From assembly GCA_963971535.1 (NCBI GenBank), contig OZ020592.1:54195150-54259149 (forward strand): DNA of 64,000 nt, read 5' to 3'. The position numbers and the translations under genes are program-made. Below are positions 55,943 to 64,000 of this stretch, one piece after another. The notes under the pieces were generated by a model that did no database searches, had not been told where the DNA came from, and saw only the letters and a list, made by a program, of their open reading frames with translations. The stretch's first letter is position 1; each line of letters starts with the position of its first letter. The stretch is from Notolepis coatsorum (lineage: Eukaryota; Chordata; Actinopteri; Aulopiformes; Paralepididae).

Positions 55943-56454
55943 TCCAAAGTGAGCGTGTGTGCGGACGCAGTCGGACCAAATGAGCGCCATAAGGATGACA
56001 TGATGTACACAGTCTGTGTGCAGGGACACTGTGTGGTTCTTATAGTGCCCATTTGGCCCAACAGGCTCTGTGTGATTGAATTAAACCTCCTACACGGCCG
56101 GGTCAGTACTCACATCGCAGGTCAGTGGGTAGACTAATAGCACAGCAGCTGCTTAGAATGAGTCCCATCCCGTCCCATATGTATCAGTGAGTGTACTAAG
56201 CTAAGGGACACCCTGAATCTTAAGATCATAATTATAATAATAAGAATTGGTAGGAGTTGATACGAAATTTGGTTTATGGGATTTACAAAACATTCAGGAT
56301 ACTAGCTAATATCCCGGGAAAAGTATTATTATTAGATTATGATCATTAGAAAATGGGGAGACAGTGGCTCAACTTTTTATATATATATATACTCTGTGTG
56401 TATATATAAAAAAAAAAAATCTAGTGGAGGGGATCTTTAAGGGTTTGGTAAATG

Positions 56455-56610
56455 GACTGTATTTCTAAATGGAAATGGACTGCATTTATATAGCGCTTTT
56501 ATCCAAAGCACTTTACAACTTGTGCTTCACATTCACCCATTAGGGGTTAAGTCTTGCTCAAGGACACATCGACATGCTGAGGAGCTGGAATCAAACCGGG
56601 AACCATCCAA
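56455..56610. repeat. Dispersed fish repeat fragment
   Basis: It contains GGACTGCATTTATATAGCGC, CCAAAGCACTTTACA and TTGCTCAAGGACAC, a motif series common in fish intergenic DNA. It is not coding. Confidence 0.5.
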
Positions 56611-57132
56611 TTATATATATGGTTAACTCCTCTTGGAGGCGTTAGAGATTAGAGATGACGTTAGAGATTGTGATTTGTGCAGAGCTTGTCACCAGAGCGC
56701 CTTTTAAACATTCTTCCCCTTGAGAGGGAGAGCTTCTCTGTACTTCCCTGAAATCTGAGTTGCATGTGTGATGTCACTAATAGGTCAAACCTCTCATGGT
56801 CCAATATGTGGTAACTTGACACCTTTAGCTTCAGCTACACAGAAAGATGAGTAGGTATTAACATGTCTTGAAAGAATATAAGCTGCCGACTTGGAATTCC
56901 TGGTAAATATCAACAGGTGCTTGTTTGCTATTTACATATGCATAGATCCTTGCATTTTAAAGTAGGGTAAAAAGATGCTGCTAAACCATTTACAGTATAA
57001 AATACATGTTTATACAAATTGTTAATACATTTTTTTAAGGTTTTAAAATACGTCTGGAGGGGTCTTTAAGAAAACGTATAATGGTACTTTGAATTAATAA
57101 TTTACCATGGTACTGCCAGGGTAAAAGTTATG

Positions 57133-57195
57133 TACATTTTTACATTTAGTCATTTAGCTGACGCTTTTATCCAAAGCGACTTACAAGTATGTATA
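57133..57195 (-). mobile_element. L2-type 3' end fragment
   Basis: TTTAGCTGACGCTTTTATCC, then AAAGCGACTTACAAGT, is the complement of the end seen in the L2 copy at 32600-32660. Only the terminal 60 bp is present, as in L2-mobilised SINEs. Confidence 0.6.
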
Positions 57196-57525
57196 GCAAT
57201 GTTACCACTTTTGCACTAAAATAATACCATTGATTGATTGATTGATTGATTGAAAACTTTATTAACAGATTGCAGAATGGGTACAGTACAGTACAGCTCA
57301 ATACATACAATTGTTAAGGGGATGCAGACCAGAGAAAGACTTTCGTCTTGTTTACATCAGGGTCCCCCATTTTCAATTCATCATAACATATATGACATAC
57401 ACGACATACAGATAGACAGTACTGCTACATCTATACATTTATGACATACCAGATTTGCAAATACAGTACTGTTTGTGATACAAAAAGAGTCCAGAAAAGA
57501 GAGTATATACATTTGACGTAGAAAC

Positions 57526-57735
57526 TGTACATTGGAGGAGGTTGGGTAGGTGGGGTGGGGTTGGGGGGGTGGGGGGGGACTGTACATTGGAGGTGGTTGG
57601 GTGGGTGGGGGGGGTGGTAGGAGGGGTGGGTTGGGTGGGGGACACTGTACAACTGTACAAGCAAAACTGTACATTGGAATATTGACAACCATACTTGGTC
57701 ATTTACTGTACATTGGAGGGGGTTGGGTTAGGACA
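57526..57735 (+). repeat. G-rich minisatellite in the LINE 3' UTR
   Basis: Four copies of ACTGTACATTGGAGG with TTGGGTGGGTGGGG-type spacers lie near 57527, 57579, 57667 and 57706. Confidence 0.8.
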
Positions 57736-57736
57736 T

Positions 57737-58189
57737 TTACAGGGGCCAGTTTCGAATTGCAGTCTCCCGTAGGTGTTCTTTGAGAGTGTTTTTGAAAGTG
57801 GGTAGTGATTCACATTCCTTTACAGCTTTGGGTAGGGCGTTCCACATTGATGTGGCATAATTGCGAAACGTGTTTAGTCCCTTGTTTGAGCCGAATCTGG
57901 GTTTAACATGATTTGTGGAGCTCCCTCTGGTGTTGTGATCGTGGTATTCACTGACCTTTGGGAAGTATTTTGACATGTACATGGGTACCTTGGTCGTGTA
58001 GTGTATCTTGTAGACCAGGCCCATTGCAAGTTGCTGTACTCTGTCGTCTACTCTAAGCCATCCTAGGTTGTCAAAGTGGGCAGGGGTGAGGTGGGTTCTA
58101 GGAGTAAGGTCAAGCAGTAGTCTGACCAGTTTGTTTTGAGATGTTTGTAATTTTGTTTTTAGTGCCTTTGAGGTACTTTGGTAGGGCCG
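57737..58189 (-). pseudogene. LINE protein C-terminus
   Basis: Reading continues from the far side of the insertion. An NKLVRLLLDL-type block lies near 58110-58150, then frame 57737-58024 has MGLVYKIHY, RFGSNKGLNTFRNYATSMWN and ALPKAVKECESLPTFKNTL, ending ETAIRNWPL. The stop at 57737 is followed by a G-rich 3' UTR. Confidence 0.8.
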
Positions 58190-58222
58190 CCTCAGGGGGT
58201 GTGCGAGCAGTGCGGTCGCACA

Positions 58223-58363
58223 GGGCCTCGCGGGAAGGGGGGCCTCGCAAAATAAAAAATTAAAAAAAATTAAAAAAAAATATTTTTTATTTATTATTTA
58301 TTTTATTTTTTATTTTTTTTATTTTTTTTATTTTTTTGCGAGGCCCCCCTTCCCGCGAGGCCC
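58223..58363. repeat. Hairpin with 26-bp perfect arms
   Basis: Arms 58223-58248 and 58338-58363 (starting GGGCCTCGCGGGAAGG) are exact complements around an A/T-only loop of about 90 bp that is itself A-rich then T-rich, so the pairing likely extends. Confidence 0.9.
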
Positions 58364-59709
58364 TTTTTCATCACATACCTAAAATCTAGTTTTGCTTATA
58401 TGCTTATATATTTCACATTAGACACGTTTGTAGAATGTGTCTGACTTGTTCCTGGGTCTGCACCTGGGTCACTATTGGAGCTCTGGTGCTCTGCAGCAGG
58501 CATTGGTTTCAACGAAGGGAGTGGTTACTTACATCATAGTACGCCGCCGGAAACTTAAACGAAGAAGAAGAAGAAGAAGAGTCAGCTGCGTTTGAATATT
58601 TCGCGCATGCAGCTTTTGACTATTATGCTTAGTTATGCCAGCCAAGGTCGGTCATTATCAGTCGGTCAGTCACCAAGGAACGTTGACGAAAGGCGGGACA
58701 AATGGCCGGAGCCTTGTCATGATGCAGTCGGGATATAGGCCATGGCCCATGATGATGTCGGCTAGTAGCTAGCTTAGCTAAAGGCTATCTAGCGTTAGCT
58801 AACCTGCAGCCAAGGATGAAGAGGATGGTCGTTTGGCAGATGAACTTCGTCAACTCCACGCGGTTGTCTCCATCCTCTTGGACGTTTGGTGAGTTTTTAA
58901 CCTATTCTATTAACTCTATTCTATTCCCGCCGTGGACATCGCTCTCTCTCTCTCTCTCTCTCACTCTCTGGAGCTAAACTGGCCGACTAGCTAATAGTAC
59001 TACTAGTAGCTAACGGTGTGTGCCTGGTGTCAGCACCTGGCTGTATGTAGCCGCATAGCTTGCTTCTGCGTTAGCTAATGGTTAGCGATAGCCTGGTTGA
59101 GCTAACTGTTAGCCAGTTAGCTGTTTAGCTTCGACGTTAACTGCCGGCTGCGCTCGGCTGGGAACGTTCGTTTGATGCTATCAGTTAGCCTTGAGTTAGC
59201 TGTTAGCTTGTGCTACGACCATTGACATTAGCCGTGAGAATAGCAGGGGGTTCTGGCACTCTGACTACGACATCATCTTTGACAGAAGATGTAGTCGGGC
59301 CTGCACCATGACAAGGCTCTGGCAGCAGCTTATTTTTGTCCCGACAGCGAGAGGCCTTTCGTCAACGTGGAGACCTGTGTTACGGCCTTTCGCCCTGCGT
59401 TCCTTTTTTGCAGGTAAGATTAATGAAAATGTCATGACATTACCCCACTCTTCTTTCCTTCCCCTCCCGAATGTTTTGTTAATAACGATGTTTTTTTCCA
59501 GGCAAAACATATGCTACTTCACAACATTTGGAGATACGACATGTGCTGTGTGTGAATGTCTTGGTCGTTTGTGTAGCTTGGGTAGCGTTGGGCCGTTGGC
59601 CAAAGCTGTGTGTGGCCTGGTGTCACAGTACCTGGCTAGCCTATTTAGCTGATGTCGGCCATTGGCTCCTTGCTGCTTTGGTTTCTCTGGTATAGACCCT
59701 CTTCTCTTT

Positions 59710-59778
59710 GGATTTAAGTGTTGATCTTTGTCCTTTTGGACCTCTCATACATGCTCTCTCTCTAACACACACACACAT

Positions 59779-59851
<73 letters not shown>

Positions 59852-60061
59852 CATGCTCTCTCTCTAACACACATGCTCTCTCTCTCTCTCTCTCTCTCTC
59901 TTTCTAACACACACAGTCTGCCTATGGCGGCCTTTCTCGATGGCTAGGCTGTGCTCGCTGAGTCTGTATAGTCAAGGATCTTCAGTCACAGTGCTCAGGT
60001 ATTCTGCCACCGTGTACTCTCTGTTTAGGGCCAAATAGCATTTCAATTTCTTTCCAATGTG

Positions 60062-60093
<32 letters not shown>

Positions 60094-60158
60094 TTAAGTG
60101 TTGATCTTTGTCCTTTTGGATCTCTCATACATGCTCTCTCTCTAACACGCACACACAT

Positions 60159-60197
<39 letters not shown>

Positions 60198-60385
60198 CAT
60201 GCTCTCTCTCTCTCTCTCTCTTTCTAACACACACAGTCTGCCTATGGCGGCCTTTCTCGATGGCTAGGCTGTGCTCGCTGAGTCTGTATAGTCAAGGATC
60301 TTCAGTCACAGTGCTCAGGTATTCTGCCACTGTGTACTCTCTGTTTAGGGCCAAATAGCATTTCAATTTCTTTCCAATGTGTGTC
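59710..60385 (+). repeat. Tandem duplication of about 300-350 bp with (CT)n
   Basis: A unit beginning TTGGATTTAAGTGTTGATCT and ending near TTCAATTTCTTTCCAATGTG occurs at about 59710-60061 and 60089-60382. The two copies differ mainly in the lengths of their (CT)n tracts. Confidence 0.9.
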
Positions 60386-60575
60386 TCTCTCTCTCTCTCT
60401 CTGTACACTGTATATTGACTGTAGAACGGGAGCTCTCTCTCTCTTTTGCTATATGTTGACTGTATCATGCCCCGCCTCGGGCAGCGCTATTATTTAAGAA
60501 TATGTTGACTGTATGAAAAAAAAAATAAAAAAAAAATATATAAATTTTTTATTTATTTATTTTTAACCTTTTGGG

Positions 60576-60597
60576 GGGGGGGGGGGGGGGGGGGGGC
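60576..60597 (+). repeat. Guanine run near the right end of the insertion
   Basis: An uninterrupted G tract of about 22 bases follows an A/T-rich stretch. Confidence 0.85.
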
Positions 60598-60635
60598 TCA
60601 CGTTAAATCTCGCACAGGGCCTCGCATTTCTCCCA

Positions 60636-61338
60636 GGCGGCCCTGGGTGCAAGCATAGTCGTAGTACCCTTGAATGAGTGCTCCTGCCAGAGTCTTCAGG
60701 GTATTCTTGTTTACCAGTGAGGAGATCCGGTACAACAATCGAGTTCGTTGGTTGACTTTTTTTATTACATTGGATGCCATTTTGTCACAGGAAAGATTTG
60801 CCTCTAGGATGGAACCCAGGTAGGTAATTTCTTCATTCCTTGTGACAATATTGTCACCCACTGTAACTGAGAAGCCGTCGGTCTTGCCGAGTTTGTTATT
60901 TGAACCGAAGAGAATGGACTCTGTTTTTCCCATGTGTAATGATAGTTTGTTATCAGCGAGCCATATGCAGATTTTGCCTTGTTCCGAGCTAAGGGTTTTT
61001 TCAACCTGTAACTTGTTCTTGTCAGAGACCAGCAGGGCTGAGTCGTCCGCAAACAGGAACAAGTTGCAGTCACAAGCTGATGACATGTCATTTGCATAAA
61101 TTAGGAACAGTAGCGGTCCTAGTATGCTTCCTTGTGGAACACCACAGCTCACTGTGAGGGGGGGGATAGGGTACCGTTTACCTCCACCATCTGCTCTCTC
61201 CCCTCCATGTAGGATTGCATCCAGCTCACTATCAAAACCAATTGCTTTTAGCTTGTCAATCAGAATGGTGTGATTGACAGTGTCGAAGGCCTTTTGTAGG
61301 TCCAACATGACCATGCCGCAGTATTTGCCTGCGTCCAC
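60636..61338 (-). pseudogene. LINE reverse transcriptase palm
   Basis: The frame 60598-61338 has VMLDLQKAFDTVNHTILIDK, CGVPQGSILGPLLFLIYAND, the catalytic FLFADDSALLVS, LSLHMGKTESILFGS and LAGALIQGYYDYACT. After YACT the frame leaves LINE sequence and enters the inserted transposon. The segment between residues 35 and 60 seems shortened (HGGERADGGGKRY in place of the usual LTGR region). Confidence 0.85.
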
Positions 61339-62334
61339 CTCTTGTTTGATGTGGTCATTTAAATAGAGAAGGCATGTGTCAGTGGAGTGGGATGTTCTTG
61401 TATTTTATTTTTTTATTATTTTGTATACAAACATATAGTGGATGTTCTGAAGCCAGATTGGAATTCGTAGATTAGATTTTTTTCCGCAAGTTACTTTTCG
61501 ACCTGTTCGTATAAAGATTTTTCCATGACTTTCGAGATGGAGGTAAGGATAGAAACAGGGCGGTAGTTGCCTGGGTCTAATTTACTGCCCTTTCTGTGCA
61601 GGGGTGTTACTCTCGCAATTTTGAAGTCCTTGGGGACGTGTCCCTGTTTTATGGAGAGGTTTATTATGTGTGTGATGACTGGGGTGATGGCGGCTGCTGA
61701 GTCTCTGAGGAATTTGGAGGGGATGTTGTCATGGCCAGTGGCCTTGTTCGGTTGGAGGACGCTCAGTTTTTGAGTACCTCATCTGTTGTTACCATTTCCA
61801 GTTTGAAGTCGTCTTTGTGAACCCCTAGGTTCTTGTAGTTTCAAGTTTCAAGTTTCTTTAATAGAAACTTGAAACTTGAAACTACAAGAACCTAGAACCA
61901 AGAACCTAACACTATGTGTTCTACCCCATAATGCCCTGAGTGGGAGGGTTGTTTGTTTACCAGTGTTGTGGCTATGTTTGTGAAGAAAATGTTTAAGTAA
62001 TTGGCTACATCCAGCTTGTCTGTGATGAGCGTGTTGTCCGTCTTTATGTTTATGTTTGAGAATCTGGTTTTAAGTTTTTTACTGCAGCCTAGTTGATTAT
62101 TGAGTAATTTCCAAAGTTCACGTGGTTTGTTTTTGATTTCCTCAGTTTTGTCATTGATGAAATATTATTTTGCTGTTTTGATCATGGAGTTTACGTCATT
62201 TCTTAGTCTGTTTCTTTCCAGTTTGAGTTCAGTCACGTGGGCTTGGAGTTCACTGCTCGTGCTTTTGGTAAGCTTTGACTGACTTTTACGAAACTCAGAA
62301 TTTTTTGTCTCTGGTTTTCATAGCGGTCAGTATT
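61339..62334 (-). pseudogene. LINE linker and RT N-terminal region, frameshifted
   Basis: The minus-strand reading shows RT fingers (a KATGHDNIPSKFLRD-like block near 61690-61745 and a NYRPVSIL-like block near 61550-61580), but in several frames. A 71-bp perfect hairpin lies within it at 61825-61895, and A/T-rich noise is seen near 61400-61440. No long open frame survives. Confidence 0.6.
61825..61895. repeat. Perfect 33-bp inverted repeat with 5-nt loop
   Basis: Arms 61825-61857 and 61863-61895 are exact complements (starting CTAGGTTCTTGTAGTTTCAA), and the loop is TTAAT. It also contains an internal TTTCAAG triplication. It interrupts LINE coding. Confidence 0.95.
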
Positions 62335-63067
62335 TCAGTTTGCATCCACGGCGCAGCGCGATTTTTTTACCCTGGTGGTTCTTAGGGGGGCCATGTTGTT
62401 TAGTATTGTTGAAAATTTGGTTTTGAAACCAAGCCATGTTTCTTCAACCAGTGTACCATTGAGTTCATCTGACCAGTCCAGGCTCTCCAGTTCAAGGTTA
62501 AAGGCCTCGCTAGAGTAGGTTTTGAGGTCTCTAGATGTGACTGTTTTGTGACAGCCAGCCTTTTGTTTTAGCTTTTTGCGGGTACAGAATATCATATAAT
62601 GATCACTTAACCTGCATGCTATAACCCCTTTATTGGAGATCTTGGACTTGTCAGAGGTCAGGATGAGGTCAATGGTAGTCTGAGTTGACTCACATACACA
62701 TGTGGGTTGGGTGATTAGCTGGCTGAGGCCGTGCAGATCACAAAACCTATTGAAGGATTTGAAGACGGGGTGCATCTTTTTGTTGCATATCCGTGTTCCA
62801 ATCCCCAATAAGAATCTTTTCTGCATCCTCAGCTCCAGCTAAGCACACATCCAACACATCATAAAAGCCATTTTGGTGTGGCGGTCTGTAAATTGTGCCG
62901 ACTAGAACAGATTTAGCCCTACCAAATAGAATTTCTACAAATACAGTTTCAATAGCCTCATGATCTAGGTCCGTACGGTTAATGAATTTGGTGTCTTTAT
63001 GAATGTACATACAGACACCTCCTCCATGCCTGTTCCTGTCATTACGGAATATTGAATAGTTCTCCAA
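62335..63067 (-). pseudogene. LINE APE endonuclease
   Basis: Frame 62747-63067 has RHGGGVCMYIHKDT, LVGTIYRPPHQN and ILIGDWNTDM. Frame 62335-62826 continues with LITQPTCVCESTQTTIDLIL and the catalytic SDHYMIF. The two are offset by a frameshift near 62750-62826. The conserved Asn/Asp and the final Asp-His pair are visible. The N-terminal endonuclease block (about 63070-63300) is degraded. It nicks DNA to prime reverse transcription. Confidence 0.8.
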
Positions 63068-63317
63068 TTCTATTTCCGAGTCTGTTATTGATGAATCCAG
63101 TTTAGTTTCAGAGAAACATAGAATGTTTACCTTACCGCTAATGAAATGTTGTCTTATTTCTGCCAGTTTGTGTCTTAGGCTGTTTACATTTAGATGGAAA
63201 ATATGTAGTCCGTTTTTGTTTGCTGTGTTGCCTATATCCTTGAGATCAAGGTAGGGTTCTTCGTCTGTGGGGAGGGGGGGGGGGGCTCTGTGATGTCCGG
63301 GGGGGGGGATCCTTTGA

Positions 63318-63980
63318 TCAGGGTGGGTGTCCAGCGACGGGGGGCGGCTGTGTTGTTATTATTTGGTCCGTGTGTGGTAGGGGGGGTGGGTGTGATTCTT
63401 TATCCTGTCCTGGTTCATCTGCTAGCGTCTGTGTTGATTCCGTCTCGATGCCCGGGTGGTGAAATTCCGTGGGGAGGGGGCAGGGGGCTGTGTTGATTCC
63501 ATCCCACCGGCTCCCTGTGGTGATGTCTCGCTGACCGGGTGGCTTTCGGTGGGGGAAGGGTAGGGTCCTTTGGCTCCGGTAGTTTGCTGTGTTAGCCTGC
63601 CGGCTACCTGCGTCACCGTCGAGTTGATTAGCCCCGGTACCTTCTCTCCCGTCTCGTCCTCCCGTGTGTTCCTCTGCGGCGGCGGATGTGTTGATTGCTC
63701 CGGCGTCGGGTGGAATGTAGGCACCCGAAGCCATCGTTGCATCCTGTACCGCCAGACCCAGTCGTCGCGTCTGGGTTTGCGTCCTGACGGGGGTCCTGAC
63801 GGGGGTCCTGACGTGGCTGGGTCCGGGGTTTAGCTGCACGTCTCCCGAGAGTAGCAGGATAAGGGACAAAAAAGTATTTTGGTCCTTTCTGCCAGTCGGG
63901 GGCCTGTTCTTTCTTTCCGGATTAGCCGTTAATGTTGTGTGAATGGTCGCTGTCCCCACGGCCAGGTGCTTATGCTCCAT
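63318..63980 (-). pseudogene. LINE N-terminal region with 2A-like peptide
   Basis: The 220-residue frame starts MEHKHLAVGTATIH. At residues 42-54 it reads LLLSGDVQLNPGP, matching the 2A ribosome-skipping consensus (D-V/I-x-x-N-P-G-P) after a Leu-rich lead. Skipping would separate residues 1-53 from the rest. A low-complexity Thr/Pro/Arg-rich linker with three short tandem repeats (VRTP) follows. The endonuclease domain is about 250 bp further downstream in another frame. Start choice: first ATG near the window edge, and upstream sequence is not available. Confidence 0.75.
63819..63857 (-). other. 2A-like ribosome-skipping motif
   Basis: It codes LLLSGDVQLNPGP. The key residues are Asp47, Val48, Asn51, Pro52, Gly53 and Pro54. 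2A-like motifs at LINE N-termini are known in several APE-type clades. Activity of this copy is untested. Confidence 0.8.
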
Positions 63981-64000
63981 GCCGTTTTGAAAATAGAAGT

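Larger units (their letters stand above)
58190..60635. mobile_element. DNA-transposon-like insertion in the LINE
   Basis: The ends read AGGGCCGCCT (left) and AGGCGGCCCT (right). A further inverted GGGCCTCGC lies near each end. The LINE coding resumes on both sides, and the fragment at 24470-24600 shows the uninterrupted sequence. Relative to that fragment about 7 bp (TCATGGT) is missing and no clear TSD is seen. The interior holds a hairpin, a (GAA)n near 58560, many (CT)n tracts, a tandem duplication, and a short coding-like segment also present near 35770. No transposase was recognised. Confidence 0.6.
57228..64000 (-). mobile_element. CR1/L2-group LINE with 2A-like N-terminus, split by an insertion
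   Basis: One minus-strand LINE copy runs from a protein N-terminus at 63980 through endonuclease, RT and C-terminus to a (TTGA)n tail at 57230-57250. A 2.4-kb insertion at about 58190-60635 splits the C-terminal coding. Related fragments occur at 24470-24600 and 29082-30197. The exact clade (CR1, L2 or a neighbour) cannot be fixed by eye. Frameshifts in the endonuclease-RT linker make it inactive. Confidence 0.85.

Overview
The window looks like vertebrate, almost certainly teleost fish, nuclear DNA. It holds Rex1-, L2- and Tx1-type LINEs, a chromodomain Ty3/gypsy element, a BEL/Pao element with a long polyglutamine Gag, a Ty1/copia element, hAT- and TTAA-type DNA transposons, long (GT)n and (CT)n tracts and repeated GTTAGC-type motifs. 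I found no host protein-coding gene, tRNA or bacterial feature. Nearly all coding sequence is transposable-element (TE) derived and most of it is frameshifted or deleted. Layout: (1) 1-5491: an L2-like LINE fragment (minus) joins a Tx1-clade L1-type LINE (minus) whose 5' end abuts a (TC)n tract. (2) 6383-12272: a Ty3/gypsy chromovirus-type element (plus) with both LTRs and target-site duplication (TSD) AACAG. A Rex1-like LINE sits in its gag, and the protease-to-RT core is deleted. (3) 12983-25653: a long-inverted-terminal-repeat DNA transposon, Mutator-like by its 9-bp TSD TGCCGGGAC. It keeps one transposase-like C-terminal exon. A 900-bp TTAA-flanked insertion and a complete BEL/Pao element (14903-23350, TSD ACTAT) sit inside it, and a solo LTR (TSD ACAAC) sits inside the BEL 5' LTR. 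(4) 25802-51970: a second Ty3/gypsy element (minus, TSD CTAT) inflated to 26 kb by later events. These are a LINE between RNase H and integrase, a roughly 9-kb inverted-repeat unit (arms 31450-34440 and 36225-40209) carrying 5S-rRNA-derived sequence, L2 and hAT insertions, assorted repeats, and a copia element in gag. (5) 51975-57130: low-repeat intergenic or intronic sequence with very long microsatellites. (6) 57228-64000: a LINE (minus) whose N-terminus carries a 2A-like ribosome-skipping motif. It is split by a 2.4-kb DNA-transposon-like insertion. How it works together: the coding pieces are the remains of independent self-mobilising elements, not a cellular pathway. The value of the window lies in its nesting. 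In several places one copy of a duplicated sequence (an LTR, an inverted arm or a sister LINE fragment) preserves the empty site of an insertion in the other copy, so insertion order can be read from the sequence. No wholly new system can be proven here. The best candidates for something little described are the 5S-bearing inverted-repeat unit with its 44-bp TIR module, the Mutator-like element, and the 2A-bearing LINE.
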